A stretch of DNA of 64,000 bases from contig NZ_CP123923.1 in NCBI RefSeq assembly GCF_030450125.1, positions 5,952,001 through 6,016,000 of the forward strand, in the 5' to 3' direction. The notes under the pieces are model-generated. The model was not told the origin of the DNA and did no database searches. It saw nothing but the letters and a program-made list of their open reading frames with translations. Below, piece after piece: positions 9,156 to 16,760 of the stretch. Each line of letters opens with the position of its first letter. Position 1 is the stretch's first letter. The position numbers were made by a program, and so were the translations under genes. Origin of the DNA: Streptomyces sp. WP-1. GTDB taxonomy: Bacteria > Actinomycetota > Actinomycetes > Streptomycetales > Streptomycetaceae.

Positions 9156-9279
9156 CGGATCACCACTCCTTCTTGCAACGTACTCTCCGCCGCGCGTCCC
9201 CGCCCGACGGTGGATCGCTCGAACGGGTGAACTGTGATCGAACGGGAACGGGAGGGCGAGGACGGGCCGTTCTCCGGGC

Positions 9280-9480
9280 ATGACGGTCAAGACGCGTGAG
9301 GGATACGAGGGCACGGGCACGGGTGCGATCATCCCGGACGGCACCTGGACCCAGACCTTCCGCGCTCGTCCCCTGACGAAGGAACAGTTCGAAGCGGCGC
9401 TGGCGGAGGTGGGACTGGAGGCGGACAAGTACCTGACGCCGGACGGGACATGGGTACGGGCCGTGCGGACGCCCCGGTGA
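9280..9480 (+). CDS. small conserved-looking hypothetical protein
   Basis: A 66-residue soluble protein starting MTVKTREGYEG. It has a hydrophilic, beta-strand-like first half (TGAIIPDGTWTQTFRARPL) and a helix (TKEQFEAALAEVGLEADKYL) followed by a repeated TPDGTW motif, so the sequence PDGTW occurs twice. I do not recognise a named family. Codon use is normal for the genome, which supports a real gene. The ribosome-binding site is GGGCGAGGACGGG, somewhat distant. It stands alone between the divergent DUF6343 gene and the S4-domain gene. Confidence 0.6.
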   Translation: MTVKTREGYEGTGTGAIIPDGTWTQTFRARPLTKEQFEAALAEVGLEADKYLTPDGTWVRAVRTPR

Positions 9481-9622
9481 CCCGGTAAGCGCCAGGGGTA
9501 CGAGGTGAACGTGAGTGGGACGTGGTAACTGTCAGGGGGGCGCGGTGGGCGCGACGCGGACGCCGTGGCGGACGTCATGGCGGACGTCACGGACGGGGGA
9601 GGGGCGCGCCCGGTGTTGCCCG

Positions 9623-10255
9623 TCACCGGCCCCGGGGTCGTCCCTCCGGTCCGTTCATGTCGCTGCTGAATCCCGGCGGTGTGAGGCCGCGCAGACGTTC
9701 CATGTCCCGGCGGTCGCGCTTGGTGGGCCGGCCGGCGCCCCGGTCGCGGATCCCGACGGGGGCGACGGCCTCGCGGGGCGGCGGGGGAGGGGAGTTGTCG
9801 ATGTAGCACTGCACGGCCACGGGCGCGCCGACCCGCTTGCGGATGAGGCGCTTGACGATCACGATCCGCTCCCGCCCCTCGTTCCGCAGCCGGACCTCGT
9901 CGCCCACCCGCACCGAGTAGGCCGGCTTCACCCGCTCACCGTTCACACGCACATGACCACCACGGCAGGCGGTGGCGCCCTGGGACCGCGTCTTGATCAG
10001 ACGTACGGCCCAGATCCAGCTGTCGATCCGGACCGTCTCACCACCACCGGGACTTGCGGCCTCGGCAGCGGCGACCGCGGCGGCGACCTCGGGGTCCACG
10101 GCGGGGTTCACCGTGGCGCTCCCCGTGGGCCGCGCCCCGGGGTCCACCGGGCCGCCGGCCGAGGTACCGGCGTCCCCGGCGTCCTGGGCGGGTGCCGTCC
10201 CGGGCCGTCCCCCGGCGTCCCGGTTCACGTTCTCGTCCGCATCCTCGGAAGCCAT
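9623..10255 (-). CDS. S4-domain RNA-binding protein (Hsp15-like)
   Basis: A 210-residue protein with one S4 RNA-binding domain at about residues 75-130: VRIDSWIWAVRLIKTRSQG, then GGHVRVNGERVKPAYSVRVGDEVRLR. This resembles Hsp15/RqcH-partner proteins that bind structured rRNA or stalled 50S subunits. A basic segment GRPTKRDRRDMERLRG follows, typical of the family. The first ~70 residues are an acidic, Ala/Gly-rich, probably disordered extension not seen in E. coli Hsp15. Start ATG 10255. Transcribed alone. The RNA-binding call is strong; the exact cellular substrate is inferred. Confidence 0.85.
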   Translation of the reverse strand: MASEDADENVNRDAGGRPGTAPAQDAGDAGTSAGGPVDPGARPTGSATVNPAVDPEVAAAVAAAEAASPGGGETVRIDSWIWAVRLIKTRSQGATACRGGHVRVNGERVKPAYSVRVGDEVRLRNEGRERIVIVKRLIRKRVGAPVAVQCYIDNSPPPPPREAVAPVGIRDRGAGRPTKRDRRDMERLRGLTPPGFSSDMNGPEGRPRGR

Positions 10256-10335
10256 GTCCCGACCCTAACGCCACGGGCCGGACGACCTGGACAGGTTTTC
10301 CGGGGGGTGGCCCGAGGGCTCACGGAAAGGGGGGC

Positions 10336-10495
10336 GCCGCCCGGATCGGCGCGTAGACGGGAGCAGACAGGAAGGGGGTGCCGTCCGGGTCGGCGCGCAG
10401 ACAGGAGGGGGCGTCCGGGTCGGTGTGCGGAGGCCGGGATGGAGAGATCAGGGCGCGGGGAGAGGCCAGGCCGCAGGGAGAGGCCAGGACGGGGA
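10336..10495. repeat. degenerate tandem repeats upstream of the glycosylase gene
   Basis: Three diverged copies of a unit near GCCGTCCGGGTCGGCGCG followed by a [18 protein letters not shown] tail (about 10336-10433), then GGGAGAGGCCAGG twice (10457-10484). The 295-base gap between the S4 gene and the glycosylase gene holds nothing else recognisable apart from the promoter at its right end. Confidence 0.5.
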
Positions 10496-10538
10496 GAAAG
10501 GCGCCAGGCCGTGGGCATGGGCGGCGGCGACCTGGGCA

Positions 10539-10544
10539 TACGGT
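10539..10544 (+). promoter_or_regulatory. -10 element of a leaderless promoter for the glycosylase
   Basis: TACGGT lies six bases before the ATG at 10551 with no ribosome-binding site between them. The upstream TTGTCRGTG box of the damage promoters is absent here. Confidence 0.5.
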
Positions 10545-10550
10545 GACTCT

Positions 10551-11252
10551 ATGGACGACAGCAGCCCCCTTGCCCGGTTGGACCGGCGGGTCACGGGCTG
10601 CCGGGCCTGCCCCCGGCTGGTGGAGTGGCGCGAGGAGGTGGCGGCGACCAAGCGCGCCGCCTTCGCGGACTGGACGTACTGGGGCCGCCCGGTGCCCGGC
10701 TTCGGGCCCGCCGACGCCCGGCTGCTGATCATCGGCCTGGCCCCGGCCGCGCACGGCGGCAACCGCACCGGACGCATGTTCACCGGCGACCGCTCCGGCG
10801 ATGTGCTGTACCAGGCGCTGTACGACCTCGGTCTCGCCAACCGGCCCACCTCTCTCCACATCGACGACGGCCTGGAGCTGTACGGGCTCCGGGTCACCTC
10901 ACCCGTCCACTGCGCGCCGCCCGCCAACAAGCCGACTCCCGGCGAGCGCGACACCTGCCGCCCCTGGCTGGTCCAGGAGCTGAAACTGCTGCGCCCGACG
11001 CTGCGGGCCGTGGTGGTCCTCGGCGCCTTCGGCTGGCAGGCGGCACTGCCCGCGTTCACCGAGGCCGGCTGGACGGTGCCCCGCCCCCGTCCGCCCTTCG
11101 GCCACGGCACCCGCGTCGCGCTCGACGGCCTGGACCTCTTCGGCTGCTTCCATGTCAGCCAGCGCAACACCTTCACCGGCAAGCTCACGCCGGAGATGCT
11201 GCGCGAGGTACTGGGCACGGCGGCGCGAACGGCCGGGCTGCCGGTGCGCTGA
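10551..11252 (+). CDS. uracil-DNA glycosylase, family 5 (UdgB-like)
   Basis: A 233-residue glycosylase that should remove uracil and perhaps hypoxanthine from DNA, starting base-excision repair. Near the N-terminus CRACPRL (Cys 18 and 21) and, further on, HCAPPANKPTPGERDTCRPW supply the four cysteines of the [4Fe-4S] cluster of this family. The active-site motif A reads LLIIGLAPAAHGGNRTGRMF, and motif B HVSQRNTFTGKL carries the catalytic-loop histidine. GLAPA without an Asp after GL is the hallmark of family 5 as opposed to family 4. The start ATG 10551 is set by a -10 hexamer six bases upstream, implying a leaderless transcript. Monocistronic. Confidence 0.88.
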   Translation: MDDSSPLARLDRRVTGCRACPRLVEWREEVAATKRAAFADWTYWGRPVPGFGPADARLLIIGLAPAAHGGNRTGRMFTGDRSGDVLYQALYDLGLANRPTSLHIDDGLELYGLRVTSPVHCAPPANKPTPGERDTCRPWLVQELKLLRPTLRAVVVLGAFGWQAALPAFTEAGWTVPRPRPPFGHGTRVALDGLDLFGCFHVSQRNTFTGKLTPEMLREVLGTAARTAGLPVR

Positions 11253-11303
11253 ACCGCTCTCTCCGTCACCGGGCGCGCGCCGTGGTGAGCCGTTCCTCGG
11301 GGT

Positions 11304-11500
11304 TCAGGGCTGCCAGACGTACCGCACATCCGGCTCCCGCTCCTCGTTGCCGCTGCCGTCCGTGGACTCGGCGGCGAGGAAGCCGTGGCGTTCGTAGAAA
11401 CGGTGCGCGGCCCCGTTGACCTGGAAGGCCCACAGGGTCAGCCCCTCCGGACTGCGCTCCTTGGCCAGCGCGACGAACCGGTCCCCGAGCCCCCGCCCGG
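11304..11500 (-). pseudogene. GNAT acetyltransferase, C-terminal fragment
   Basis: Reading the minus strand from about 11500, an open frame gives GRGLGDRFVALAKERSPEGL, then TLWAFQVNGAAHRFYERHGF, and ends DVRYVWQP at the TGA at 11304-11306. This is the acetyl-CoA binding loop (QxxGxG-like) and motif B of a GNAT N-acetyltransferase. The first half of the domain is missing: immediately upstream the sequence switches to an unrelated fragment on the other strand. No start codon or ribosome-binding site exists for what remains. It is a truncated relic. Confidence 0.8.
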
Positions 11501-11853
11501 CCGGCTACCCGGAGCCGCTGCGTCGTACCGCCGCCGGGCACTGGGGTGGCACCGCCCGCGCCACCCTCGGCTACGCCAAGGCCAACCACGCGCCCTGGGG
11601 CCGACTGACCGAGACCGCGGGCGCCCTGCCACTGCGGCTGCCCAGGCGGCCGACGCGGTCCTCGCGGCTCGCGGCTCGCGGCGAGTGGATCACCAACGAG
11701 AAACGGCTGCTGGAGCGGGCCGGGCTGCGGGAGTTCGACGAGGTGGCGGGCCGGCTGCGGGCCACCCCCGACGCCCTGGTCGCGGCCGTCGCCAGGGCGG
11801 AGGAGATCGTCGCCGGGGCGCTGCCTGCGACTCGGCGGACATCGCCGTCGTAA
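11501..11853 (+). pseudogene. nucleotidyltransferase-like protein, C-terminal fragment with frameshifts
   Basis: The plus strand reads GYPEPLRRTAAGHWGGTARA, then TLGYAKANHAPWGRLTETAG, and later GEWITNEKRLLERAGLREFD to the stop at 11851. It resembles the C-terminal part of streptomycete nucleotidyltransferase-domain proteins as I remember them. The N-terminal catalytic half is absent. Between TETAG and GEWIT the frame is broken: a one-base loss near 11626 shifts to the frame reading ATAAAQAADAVLAARG, and a third copy of the 7-mer CTCGCGG (11661-11681) shifts it back. Two compensating frameshifts plus truncation mark it as dead. Confidence 0.75.
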
Positions 11854-11941
11854 ACCCACCGGAGAAAATCCCCGCCCGGGCGATGATTTCCGGGTCCGCC
11901 GCCGGTCACCACCTCGAACCGACCGTCGGACAGGAGGGCCC

Positions 11942-12586
11942 ATGTCGTCACCGGAGATCGTCTCGCGCGAGCAATGGCGTGCCGCGCGCGAGGAGTTGCG
12001 GCGCCGGGAGGAGTCGGTCAGGCGGGAGCGCGCGGCACTCGGCGCCGAGCGGCGACGGCTGCCCATGGTCGAGGTCGACCCCGGCTACCTCTTCGAGGGT
12101 GGCGACGGCAAGGCCACCCTCCTCGACCTCTTCGGGGGCCGTTCCCAACTCGTCGTCCACCATTTCATGTTCGCCCCCGACCGGACGACCGGCTGCCCGT
12201 GCTGCGCCGCCTTCCTGGACCAGGTCGGCCACCTCGCCCATCTGCGCGCCCGCGACACCTCGTTCGCCGCGGTCTCCCGGGCGCCGTTCACCCGCATCCT
12301 GCCGTTCAAGGCGCGGATGGGCTGGACGGTGCCCTGGTACTCCTCGTCCCCGGGGGACTTCAACGACGACTTCGAGGCGACCGTGCGGGACGGCGGGGAA
12401 CCGGTCGAGCGACCGGGCCTGAGCTGCTTCCTGCGCGAACACGACCGGGTCTTCCACACCTATTCGGTGTACGGCGCGGACCTGGACGAACTGGGCACCA
12501 CCGCCGCCCTCCTCGATCTGACCGCCCTCGGCCGCCGCGCCGTCGGCAGCGAGGGGCCGCGTCTGCACGACGAGTACGACTTCTGA
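11942..12586 (+). CDS. DUF899 family thioredoxin-like protein
   Basis: A 214-residue cytoplasmic protein of the DUF899 family, which has a thioredoxin/AhpC-like fold. Features are the charged N-terminal helix IVSREQWRAAREELRRREES, the start of the fold at YLFEGGDGKATLLDLFGGRS, and the signature HHFMFAPDRTTGCPCCAAFLDQ with a CPCC centre. It continues with MGWTVPWYSSSPGDFNDDFE and a C-terminal HDEYDF. The reaction is not known; a redox role is suggested by the fold and the CxCC cysteines. ATG 11942 follows GGAGGGCCC. Its upstream gap contains only the end of the fragment described before it. Confidence 0.85.
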   Translation: MSSPEIVSREQWRAAREELRRREESVRRERAALGAERRRLPMVEVDPGYLFEGGDGKATLLDLFGGRSQLVVHHFMFAPDRTTGCPCCAAFLDQVGHLAHLRARDTSFAAVSRAPFTRILPFKARMGWTVPWYSSSPGDFNDDFEATVRDGGEPVERPGLSCFLREHDRVFHTYSVYGADLDELGTTAALLDLTALGRRAVGSEGPRLHDEYDF

Positions 12587-12787
12587 CCCGCGGACGGTTT
12601 CGACCCAGACGGTTCTGCCCCGGGCGGTTCTGAACACGGACGGCACGCTTTGTGTCGATCGGTGACCGAATCGTCATGATCTGCACCGGAATCGTGTCAT
12701 CCATGTCTCAGTCGGGTCACCGGGCGAGGCGTTCGGCCCCTCCAGCGCGTTGACTCCAGAAAGGACGACGCTTTGTGGAGGTGCGCG

Positions 12788-12964
12788 ATGGTGACCGGGC
12801 GAACGGTGCTCGAACGCTTTCCCGCCGGCGGGCCGCGTGGATCGTGGCCCGCGGAGGAGTTCGCGCACGCGCGACGCAAGGAGGGCCTGCCCGCGGAGGT
12901 CGTCATGGACCTCACGACGGACACGTTCCTGGTGATCGTGCGGGGGAGTGAGGCGGTCGAGTGA
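12788..12964 (+). CDS. small hypothetical protein
   Basis: A 58-residue protein beginning MVTGRTVLERFPAGGP and ending in EVVMDLTTDTFLVIVRGSEA. The start ATG 12788 has GGAGG with a six-base spacer, a textbook site, which is the main support. The composition suits a small mixed alpha/beta protein; I recall similar short streptomycete proteins ending in DLxTDxFLVVVRG, but no function. It is preceded by a 200-base gap with several GACGGTTCTG-like repeats and a TTGACT at about 12749. Confidence 0.6.
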   Translation: MVTGRTVLERFPAGGPRGSWPAEEFAHARRKEGLPAEVVMDLTTDTFLVIVRGSEAVE

Positions 12965-13008
12965 GGCCGTGCGGCGACAGCGGGCCTTGCGTCGCGGTGA
13001 CGGTGGGT

Positions 13009-13506
13009 CTACGCGGTGATGGTGCGCGACCAGTCAGGAGTCGTGCCCGTCGCCCGGCACAGCGCCAGGTAGAGCGGGATCGGCGGAGTGTACGGCGCCG
13101 AGCCCCCGGGCCGGTGGATCAGCCGGGCGGTGCCCCTGACCAGGGCGCCCGGAGCGTACTGGGCGGGCGCCGGCCACGGCAGGGCGTAGTCGGAGTCCGA
13201 CGGGACGATCCACCACCAGTAGGCGTCGTCGGCGTACACACACCCCAGCCGCGGCAGCCGCGACACGACGTGCGGCCCGAGCCGGTCCGGCACCCCCACG
13301 GCGTCACAGCCGAGCGGCACCGTCATGCCCTCCGGCACCTGGAGCCGGTGGAGCGGCTGCACGCCCGGGCGGCGGCGCTGCAGCCGTACCAGGGTGTCCA
13401 TCCCCATCCCCATCGCCCGCTCGGACCCGGCGGCCTCGGAACGGACGTCGAGACGCCTGCCGGAACCCCGGGCGCCGAGCCGCCCCCGGCCCGTCGCGCC
13501 GGTCAC
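13009..13506 (-). CDS. hypothetical protein coupled to the upstream ATPase gene
   Basis: A 165-residue protein of unknown function. The second half looks folded: VPEGMTVPLGCDAVGVPDRL, then RLGCVYADDAYWWWIVPSDS, DYALPWPAPAQYAPG and a C-terminal segment rich in Pro and Tyr. The tri-Trp stretch and PWPAPAQY are distinctive. The start is placed at GTG 13506 because it overlaps the stop of the ATPase gene as GTGA and has GGGAG five bases upstream; later ATGs at 13413-13401 are alternatives. The overlap implies translational coupling, so it probably works with the anti-sigma-factor-like ATPase. Confidence 0.65.
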   Translation of the reverse strand: MTGATGRGRLGARGSGRRLDVRSEAAGSERAMGMGMDTLVRLQRRRPGVQPLHRLQVPEGMTVPLGCDAVGVPDRLGPHVVSRLPRLGCVYADDAYWWWIVPSDSDYALPWPAPAQYAPGALVRGTARLIHRPGGSAPYTPPIPLYLALCRATGTTPDWSRTITA

Positions 13507-14441
13507 GGCCGCTCCCACAGACGCGGCTCGGGAGCCCGGTGCGAACGGCGGTCCGGCATGCCGTACCGCTCCTGCGCCCCGTGCCACCGGTGATCCGGGG
13601 TCCGCAGCGGGGGCCGCCCGGACGGCTCGTGCGCAGGATGCTGCGCCGGCACCCGGTGCGCGGGCTGTTCGAGAGTGCCCCAGAGTCGGTCGGTACCCAT
13701 GTCACCGTCCATACCGTGGTCCGGGCCGTGGCCCTTGTCGTGATCCGTACCGAGGCCCGGACCGAGGTTCGAGCCAAGGCCCAGGCCGAAGCCCGGACCG
13801 TGACCCGAGTCGTGTCCCGAGCCGTGACCCATCCCGGGGCCCTCGGCCGGTTGGTCGCCGTCGGAGCCGTCCGAGCCGTCCGGCCGGTCCGGCTTGGGGC
13901 GGGCGGCACCCCAGCCCAGATCGTCGCGCGGCTCGGCACCTCCCGGCACCTCGCCCCGGCGAGCCAGCTCCGCCCAGACCAGCAGCCCGGAACCCTGCTC
14001 CTGCGCGCCCCAGGACCGGCACAGCGCCTCGACGAGGAGCAACCCCCTCCCGTGCTCCTCGTCGGGGCGCTGCGGGGACGGGTGGGGCTCGCCGGGGGCG
14101 CAGCCCTCGTCCCGCACGGAGATACGCACCCGGTCGTCGCGGTCGTGCAGCTCGCACACGACCCGCGTGCTCGCGGTGTGCACGATCGCGTTGGTGACCA
14201 GCTCCGATATGACCAGAGCCGCGCTGTCACAGGTGTCCGCGCACACCGACCAGCCGGTCAGCCGGGCATGCGCCAGGCGCCGCGCCCGGGCCACGGAACC
14301 CGGATGCGCGGCCAGCTCGAAACGGAACCGGCGCTCGACGGCGGCGACACCCCGAGGGGCCGCCGCCGCTGAGGCGCCGCGACCGGAACGGTCTGCGGCG
14401 GCGTCTGTTCCTAAAGGCGCGGACGGAATCACGCCTGCCAC
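13503..14441 (-). CDS. ATP-binding protein, anti-sigma factor (SpoIIAB/RsbW-like) family
   Basis: A HATPase_c protein of about 312 residues. The GHKL fold is seen in residues ~40-150: RRLAHARLTGWSV, the N-box ALVISELVTNAIVHT, the G1 box VRISVRDEGCAPG and the G2 region EEHGRGLLLVEALCRSWG. Such streptomycete single-domain ATPases are paired with DUF5753 regulators and DUF397 proteins, as here across the divergent promoter. After the ATPase domain comes an unusual ~60-residue linker rich in Gly, His and Asp (GHGSGHDSGHGPG, then TDHDKGHGPDHGMDGDMG). This is uncommon for the family and may bind metal. The start is uncertain: GTG 14441 or 14432 are favoured over the TTG further up. Confidence 0.75.
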   Translation of the reverse strand: MAGVIPSAPLGTDAAADRSGRGASAAAAPRGVAAVERRFRFELAAHPGSVARARRLAHARLTGWSVCADTCDSAALVISELVTNAIVHTASTRVVCELHDRDDRVRISVRDEGCAPGEPHPSPQRPDEEHGRGLLLVEALCRSWGAQEQGSGLLVWAELARRGEVPGGAEPRDDLGWGAARPKPDRPDGSDGSDGDQPAEGPGMGHGSGHDSGHGPGFGLGLGSNLGPGLGTDHDKGHGPDHGMDGDMGTDRLWGTLEQPAHRVPAQHPAHEPSGRPPLRTPDHRWHGAQERYGMPDRRSHRAPEPRLWERP

Positions 14442-14472
14442 TATCGCCCCGCCGCGGACACTTGGCAAGGGT

Positions 14473-14527
14473 CACTCTGAAAATTGCAGAGTGCAGTGTG
14501 ACTCGGTCAGGCGCCGTGGCACACTGC
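14473..14527. promoter_or_regulatory. two nested inverted repeats in a divergent promoter region
   Basis: CACTCTG (14473-14479) and CAGAGTG (14487-14493) are perfect 7-bp arms. They are followed directly by GCAGTGTG (14493-14500) and CACACTGC (14520-14527), perfect 8-bp arms 19 bases apart. The block lies between the ATPase gene and the DUF5753 regulator and is a good candidate for an autoregulatory operator. Confidence 0.5.
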
Positions 14528-14658
14528 TCGCAACAGCACGTCGAGCGGCGCCAATTGGGTCCCTCGGGGGTCCGACCCGATCTCCGAGAGAGTCTTCGAA
14601 CGGCGCCGCACGGCTGTCAGGGTTCCTTTGGCAGAAGGCTTTTGGTGGAGGTGGGGGC

Positions 14659-15519
14659 GTGAGTGAACCGCGGTCCGCGCCGACGGTGGGTCAGGTGGTC
14701 CTCGGGCGGCGTTTGCTGGACCTGCGGGAACGCGCCGGCCTGAAGCGCGAGGACGCCGCCCGGGTGCTGCGCGTCGCCCCCGCGACCGTCCGCCGCATGG
14801 AGATGGCCGAGGTCGCCCTCAAGATTCCGTACCTCCAGCTGCTCCTGAAGGCGTACGGCGTCCCCGACGAGGAGGCCGAAGCCTTCGTCCAGCTGGCCGA
14901 GGAGGCCAACCGCCCCGGATGGTGGCAGCGTTTCCACGACATCCTGCCGGGCTGGTTCTCCATGTACGTCAGCCTGGAGGGCGCCGCGAGCCTCATCCGC
15001 TCCTACGAGCCGCACTTCGTCCCCGGACTACTCCAGACCGAGGACTACGCGCGCGGAGTGCTCAGGTCCGGGGCGATCGGCGAGACCAGCCCGGACGACA
15101 TCGAGCGCCATGTCGCGCTGCGCATGCGGCGCCAGGAACTCCTCCACCGCCCCGACGCGCCCCGGTTCTGGGCCGTGATGGACGAGACCGCCCTGCGCCG
15201 CCCCGTCGGCGGCCCCGAGGTGATGCGCGCCCAGCTCGAACGACTGATCGAGGCCGCGAGCCTGCCGAACGTGACCCTCCAGGTCGCGCCGTTCGAGAAC
15301 GGCCCGCACCCGGGGACGTACGGGCCCTTCGTGCTGTTCCGATTCGCCATGTCAGAACTGCCGGACATGGTCTACAGCGAGTACCTGACCGGCGCCGTCT
15401 ACCTCGACGCGCGCGCGGAGGTGGCGACCCACCTCGAGGTCATGGACCGCATGGCGGCGCAGGCCGCCACGGCACAACGCACGAAAGAGATCCTCCGGGA
15501 TCTCTGCAAGGAGCTGTGA
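14659..15519 (+). CDS. XRE-family helix-turn-helix regulator with DUF5753
   Basis: A 286-residue transcription regulator. Residues ~10-65 form a Cro/XRE helix-turn-helix: TVGQVVLGRRLLDLRERAG, EDAARVLRVAPATVRRMEMA and LKIPYLQLLLKAYGV. The rest is the DUF5753 ligand/partner domain with the hallmarks GWFSMYVSLEGAASLIRSYE, FVPGLLQTEDYARGVL, FWAVMDETALRRPVGGPEVM and VTLQVAPFENGPHPG. The domain is widespread in streptomycete developmental and secondary-metabolism regulators (WhiJ-like). GTG 14659 has GGAGG at the right distance. The DUF397 gene follows with no gap (TGAATG), and a HATPase gene is divergent: the classic three-gene module. Confidence 0.9.
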   Translation: MSEPRSAPTVGQVVLGRRLLDLRERAGLKREDAARVLRVAPATVRRMEMAEVALKIPYLQLLLKAYGVPDEEAEAFVQLAEEANRPGWWQRFHDILPGWFSMYVSLEGAASLIRSYEPHFVPGLLQTEDYARGVLRSGAIGETSPDDIERHVALRMRRQELLHRPDAPRFWAVMDETALRRPVGGPEVMRAQLERLIEAASLPNVTLQVAPFENGPHPGTYGPFVLFRFAMSELPDMVYSEYLTGAVYLDARAEVATHLEVMDRMAAQAATAQRTKEILRDLCKEL

Positions 15520-15774
15520 ATGAAACACATCAAGCCGCGCGCCCGCGTCTACAACGGCATGCCCGCACGGGAGCTGGGCAGTGAGGGCTGGCACAAGCCC
15601 TGGAGCGGCGGCAACGGCGGCAACTGCCTGGAGGCGATGAAACTGGCCGACGGCCGTATCGCCGTACGCCAGTCCACCGACCCCGACGGACCGGCCCTGA
15701 TCTACACCACGGACGAGATGACCGCCTTCATAGAAGGAGCCAAGGCGGGGGAGGCCGACTTCCTGCTCTCCTGA
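15520..15774 (+). CDS. DUF397 family protein
   Basis: An 84-residue protein whose core EGWHKPWSGGNGGNCLEAMK, then RIAVRQSTDPDGPALIYTTD and EMTAFIEGAKAGEADFL, follows the DUF397 pattern (S-G-x-x-G-x-x-C-V-E...VRDSKDPxGPxLxFxxxEWxAFxxGxKxGEFD). These small proteins are usual partners of DUF5753 regulators and are thought to antagonise them. The ATG touches the regulator's TGA, so translation is probably coupled. The stop codon lies inside the palindrome GACACGTGTC (15773-15782). The family call is firm. Confidence 0.9.
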   Translation: MKHIKPRARVYNGMPARELGSEGWHKPWSGGNGGNCLEAMKLADGRIAVRQSTDPDGPALIYTTDEMTAFIEGAKAGEADFLLS

Positions 15775-15863
15775 CACGTGTCGCTTGTGTTGCTACTTGC
15801 TCGACTTCTCGTTTTTAAAACAGACTTGACTAACCATCACCACAGACGTGTACGGAGTTCCGC
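15773..15863 (+). promoter_or_regulatory. AT-rich promoter region of the S-adenosyl methyltransferase gene
   Basis: An 89-base gap that is unusually AT-rich for this genome. It holds the 10-bp palindrome GACACGTGTC, the symmetric GTTTTTAAAAC at about 15811-15821 and TTGACT at 15826-15831, with TGTACG 17 bases further on. That hexamer is a poor -10 and lies very near the ATG, so the exact promoter is not fixed. Confidence 0.45.
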
Positions 15864-16673
15864 ATGAGCGGGCAGGACCCGACGGCCGTAGAGATCGACA
15901 CCAGCAAACCCCATCCCGCACGGATGTACGACTGGTATCTCGGCGGCAAGGACAACTATCCCGTGGACGAGGAGATGGGCCGCCAGATGCTGGCGCTCGA
16001 ACCCCGCATCCCGGTCATGGCCCGGGTCAACCGCGCCTTCATGCACCGCGCCACGAGGTGGCTGGCCCACCAGGGCGTACGGCAGTTCCTGGACATCGGC
16101 ACCGGCATACCGACCGAGCCGAACCTGCACCAGGTCGCCCAGGAGGTCGCGCCCGACGCCCGGGTCGTCTACTGCGACAACGACCCGATCGTCCTCGCCC
16201 ACGCGGCCGCCCTGCTGCGCAGCACCCCGCAGGGCGCCACCGAATACCTCCAGGCCGATGTGCGCGACCCGGACGCGATCATCGCCGGTGCCCGCGAGGT
16301 CCTCGATCTGGAGCAGCCGGTCGCCCTCTCCATGATCGCCCTGCTGCACTTCATCACGGACGCGGACGGCGCCCACGACCTCGTCGGCCGCCTGTTGTCC
16401 GAACTGCCGTCCGGCAGCTACCTGGTGATGACCCACGCGACCTCGGACTTCACCCCCGACGAGTCCGTCACCGCCACCGACAAGCTCAAGGGCGCCGGCA
16501 TCACCATCGCCCTGCGCTCCCGCGAGGAGTTCACCCGCTTCTTCGACGGCCTCGAACTCGTCGATCCCGGCGTCGAGATCGTCCACAAGTGGCATCCGGA
16601 ACTCGGCGAGCCGGTGCCGGGTCAGGACGACGGGGTGATCCCCGGGTACGGTGCGGTGGCCCGCAAGCGGTAG
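15864..16673 (+). CDS. SAM-dependent methyltransferase, DUF574/Methyltransf_19 family
   Basis: A 269-residue protein of the S-adenosyl methyltransferase family that is expanded in Streptomyces. The signature opens IDTSKPHPARMYDWYLGGKD, followed by NYPVDEEMGRQML, MARVNRAFMHRATRWL, motif I QFLDIGTGIPTEPNLH and VVYCDNDPIVLAHAAALL. The substrate is unknown. The ATG at 15864 follows GGAGTTCCGC. Genes of this family often sit next to DUF397/XRE modules, as here, and may be regulated by them. The domain is complete and there is nothing truncated. Confidence 0.9.
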   Translation: MSGQDPTAVEIDTSKPHPARMYDWYLGGKDNYPVDEEMGRQMLALEPRIPVMARVNRAFMHRATRWLAHQGVRQFLDIGTGIPTEPNLHQVAQEVAPDARVVYCDNDPIVLAHAAALLRSTPQGATEYLQADVRDPDAIIAGAREVLDLEQPVALSMIALLHFITDADGAHDLVGRLLSELPSGSYLVMTHATSDFTPDESVTATDKLKGAGITIALRSREEFTRFFDGLELVDPGVEIVHKWHPELGEPVPGQDDGVIPGYGAVARKR

Positions 16674-16760
16674 GTCGTAAGCCCTGGTGAGCGTGGTGGG
16701 GGCGGCGCACGTCCACGGACGTGTCCGCCCGCCCCCCCGTTCGCCCCCGCGTCGGCCCGC

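Noticed and set aside
9155..9809. Long minus-strand extension of the DUF6343 reading frame.
   Set aside because: No ribosome-binding site, poor coding character, and it overlaps the intergenic region and another gene; the short form has a clear AAGGAG site.
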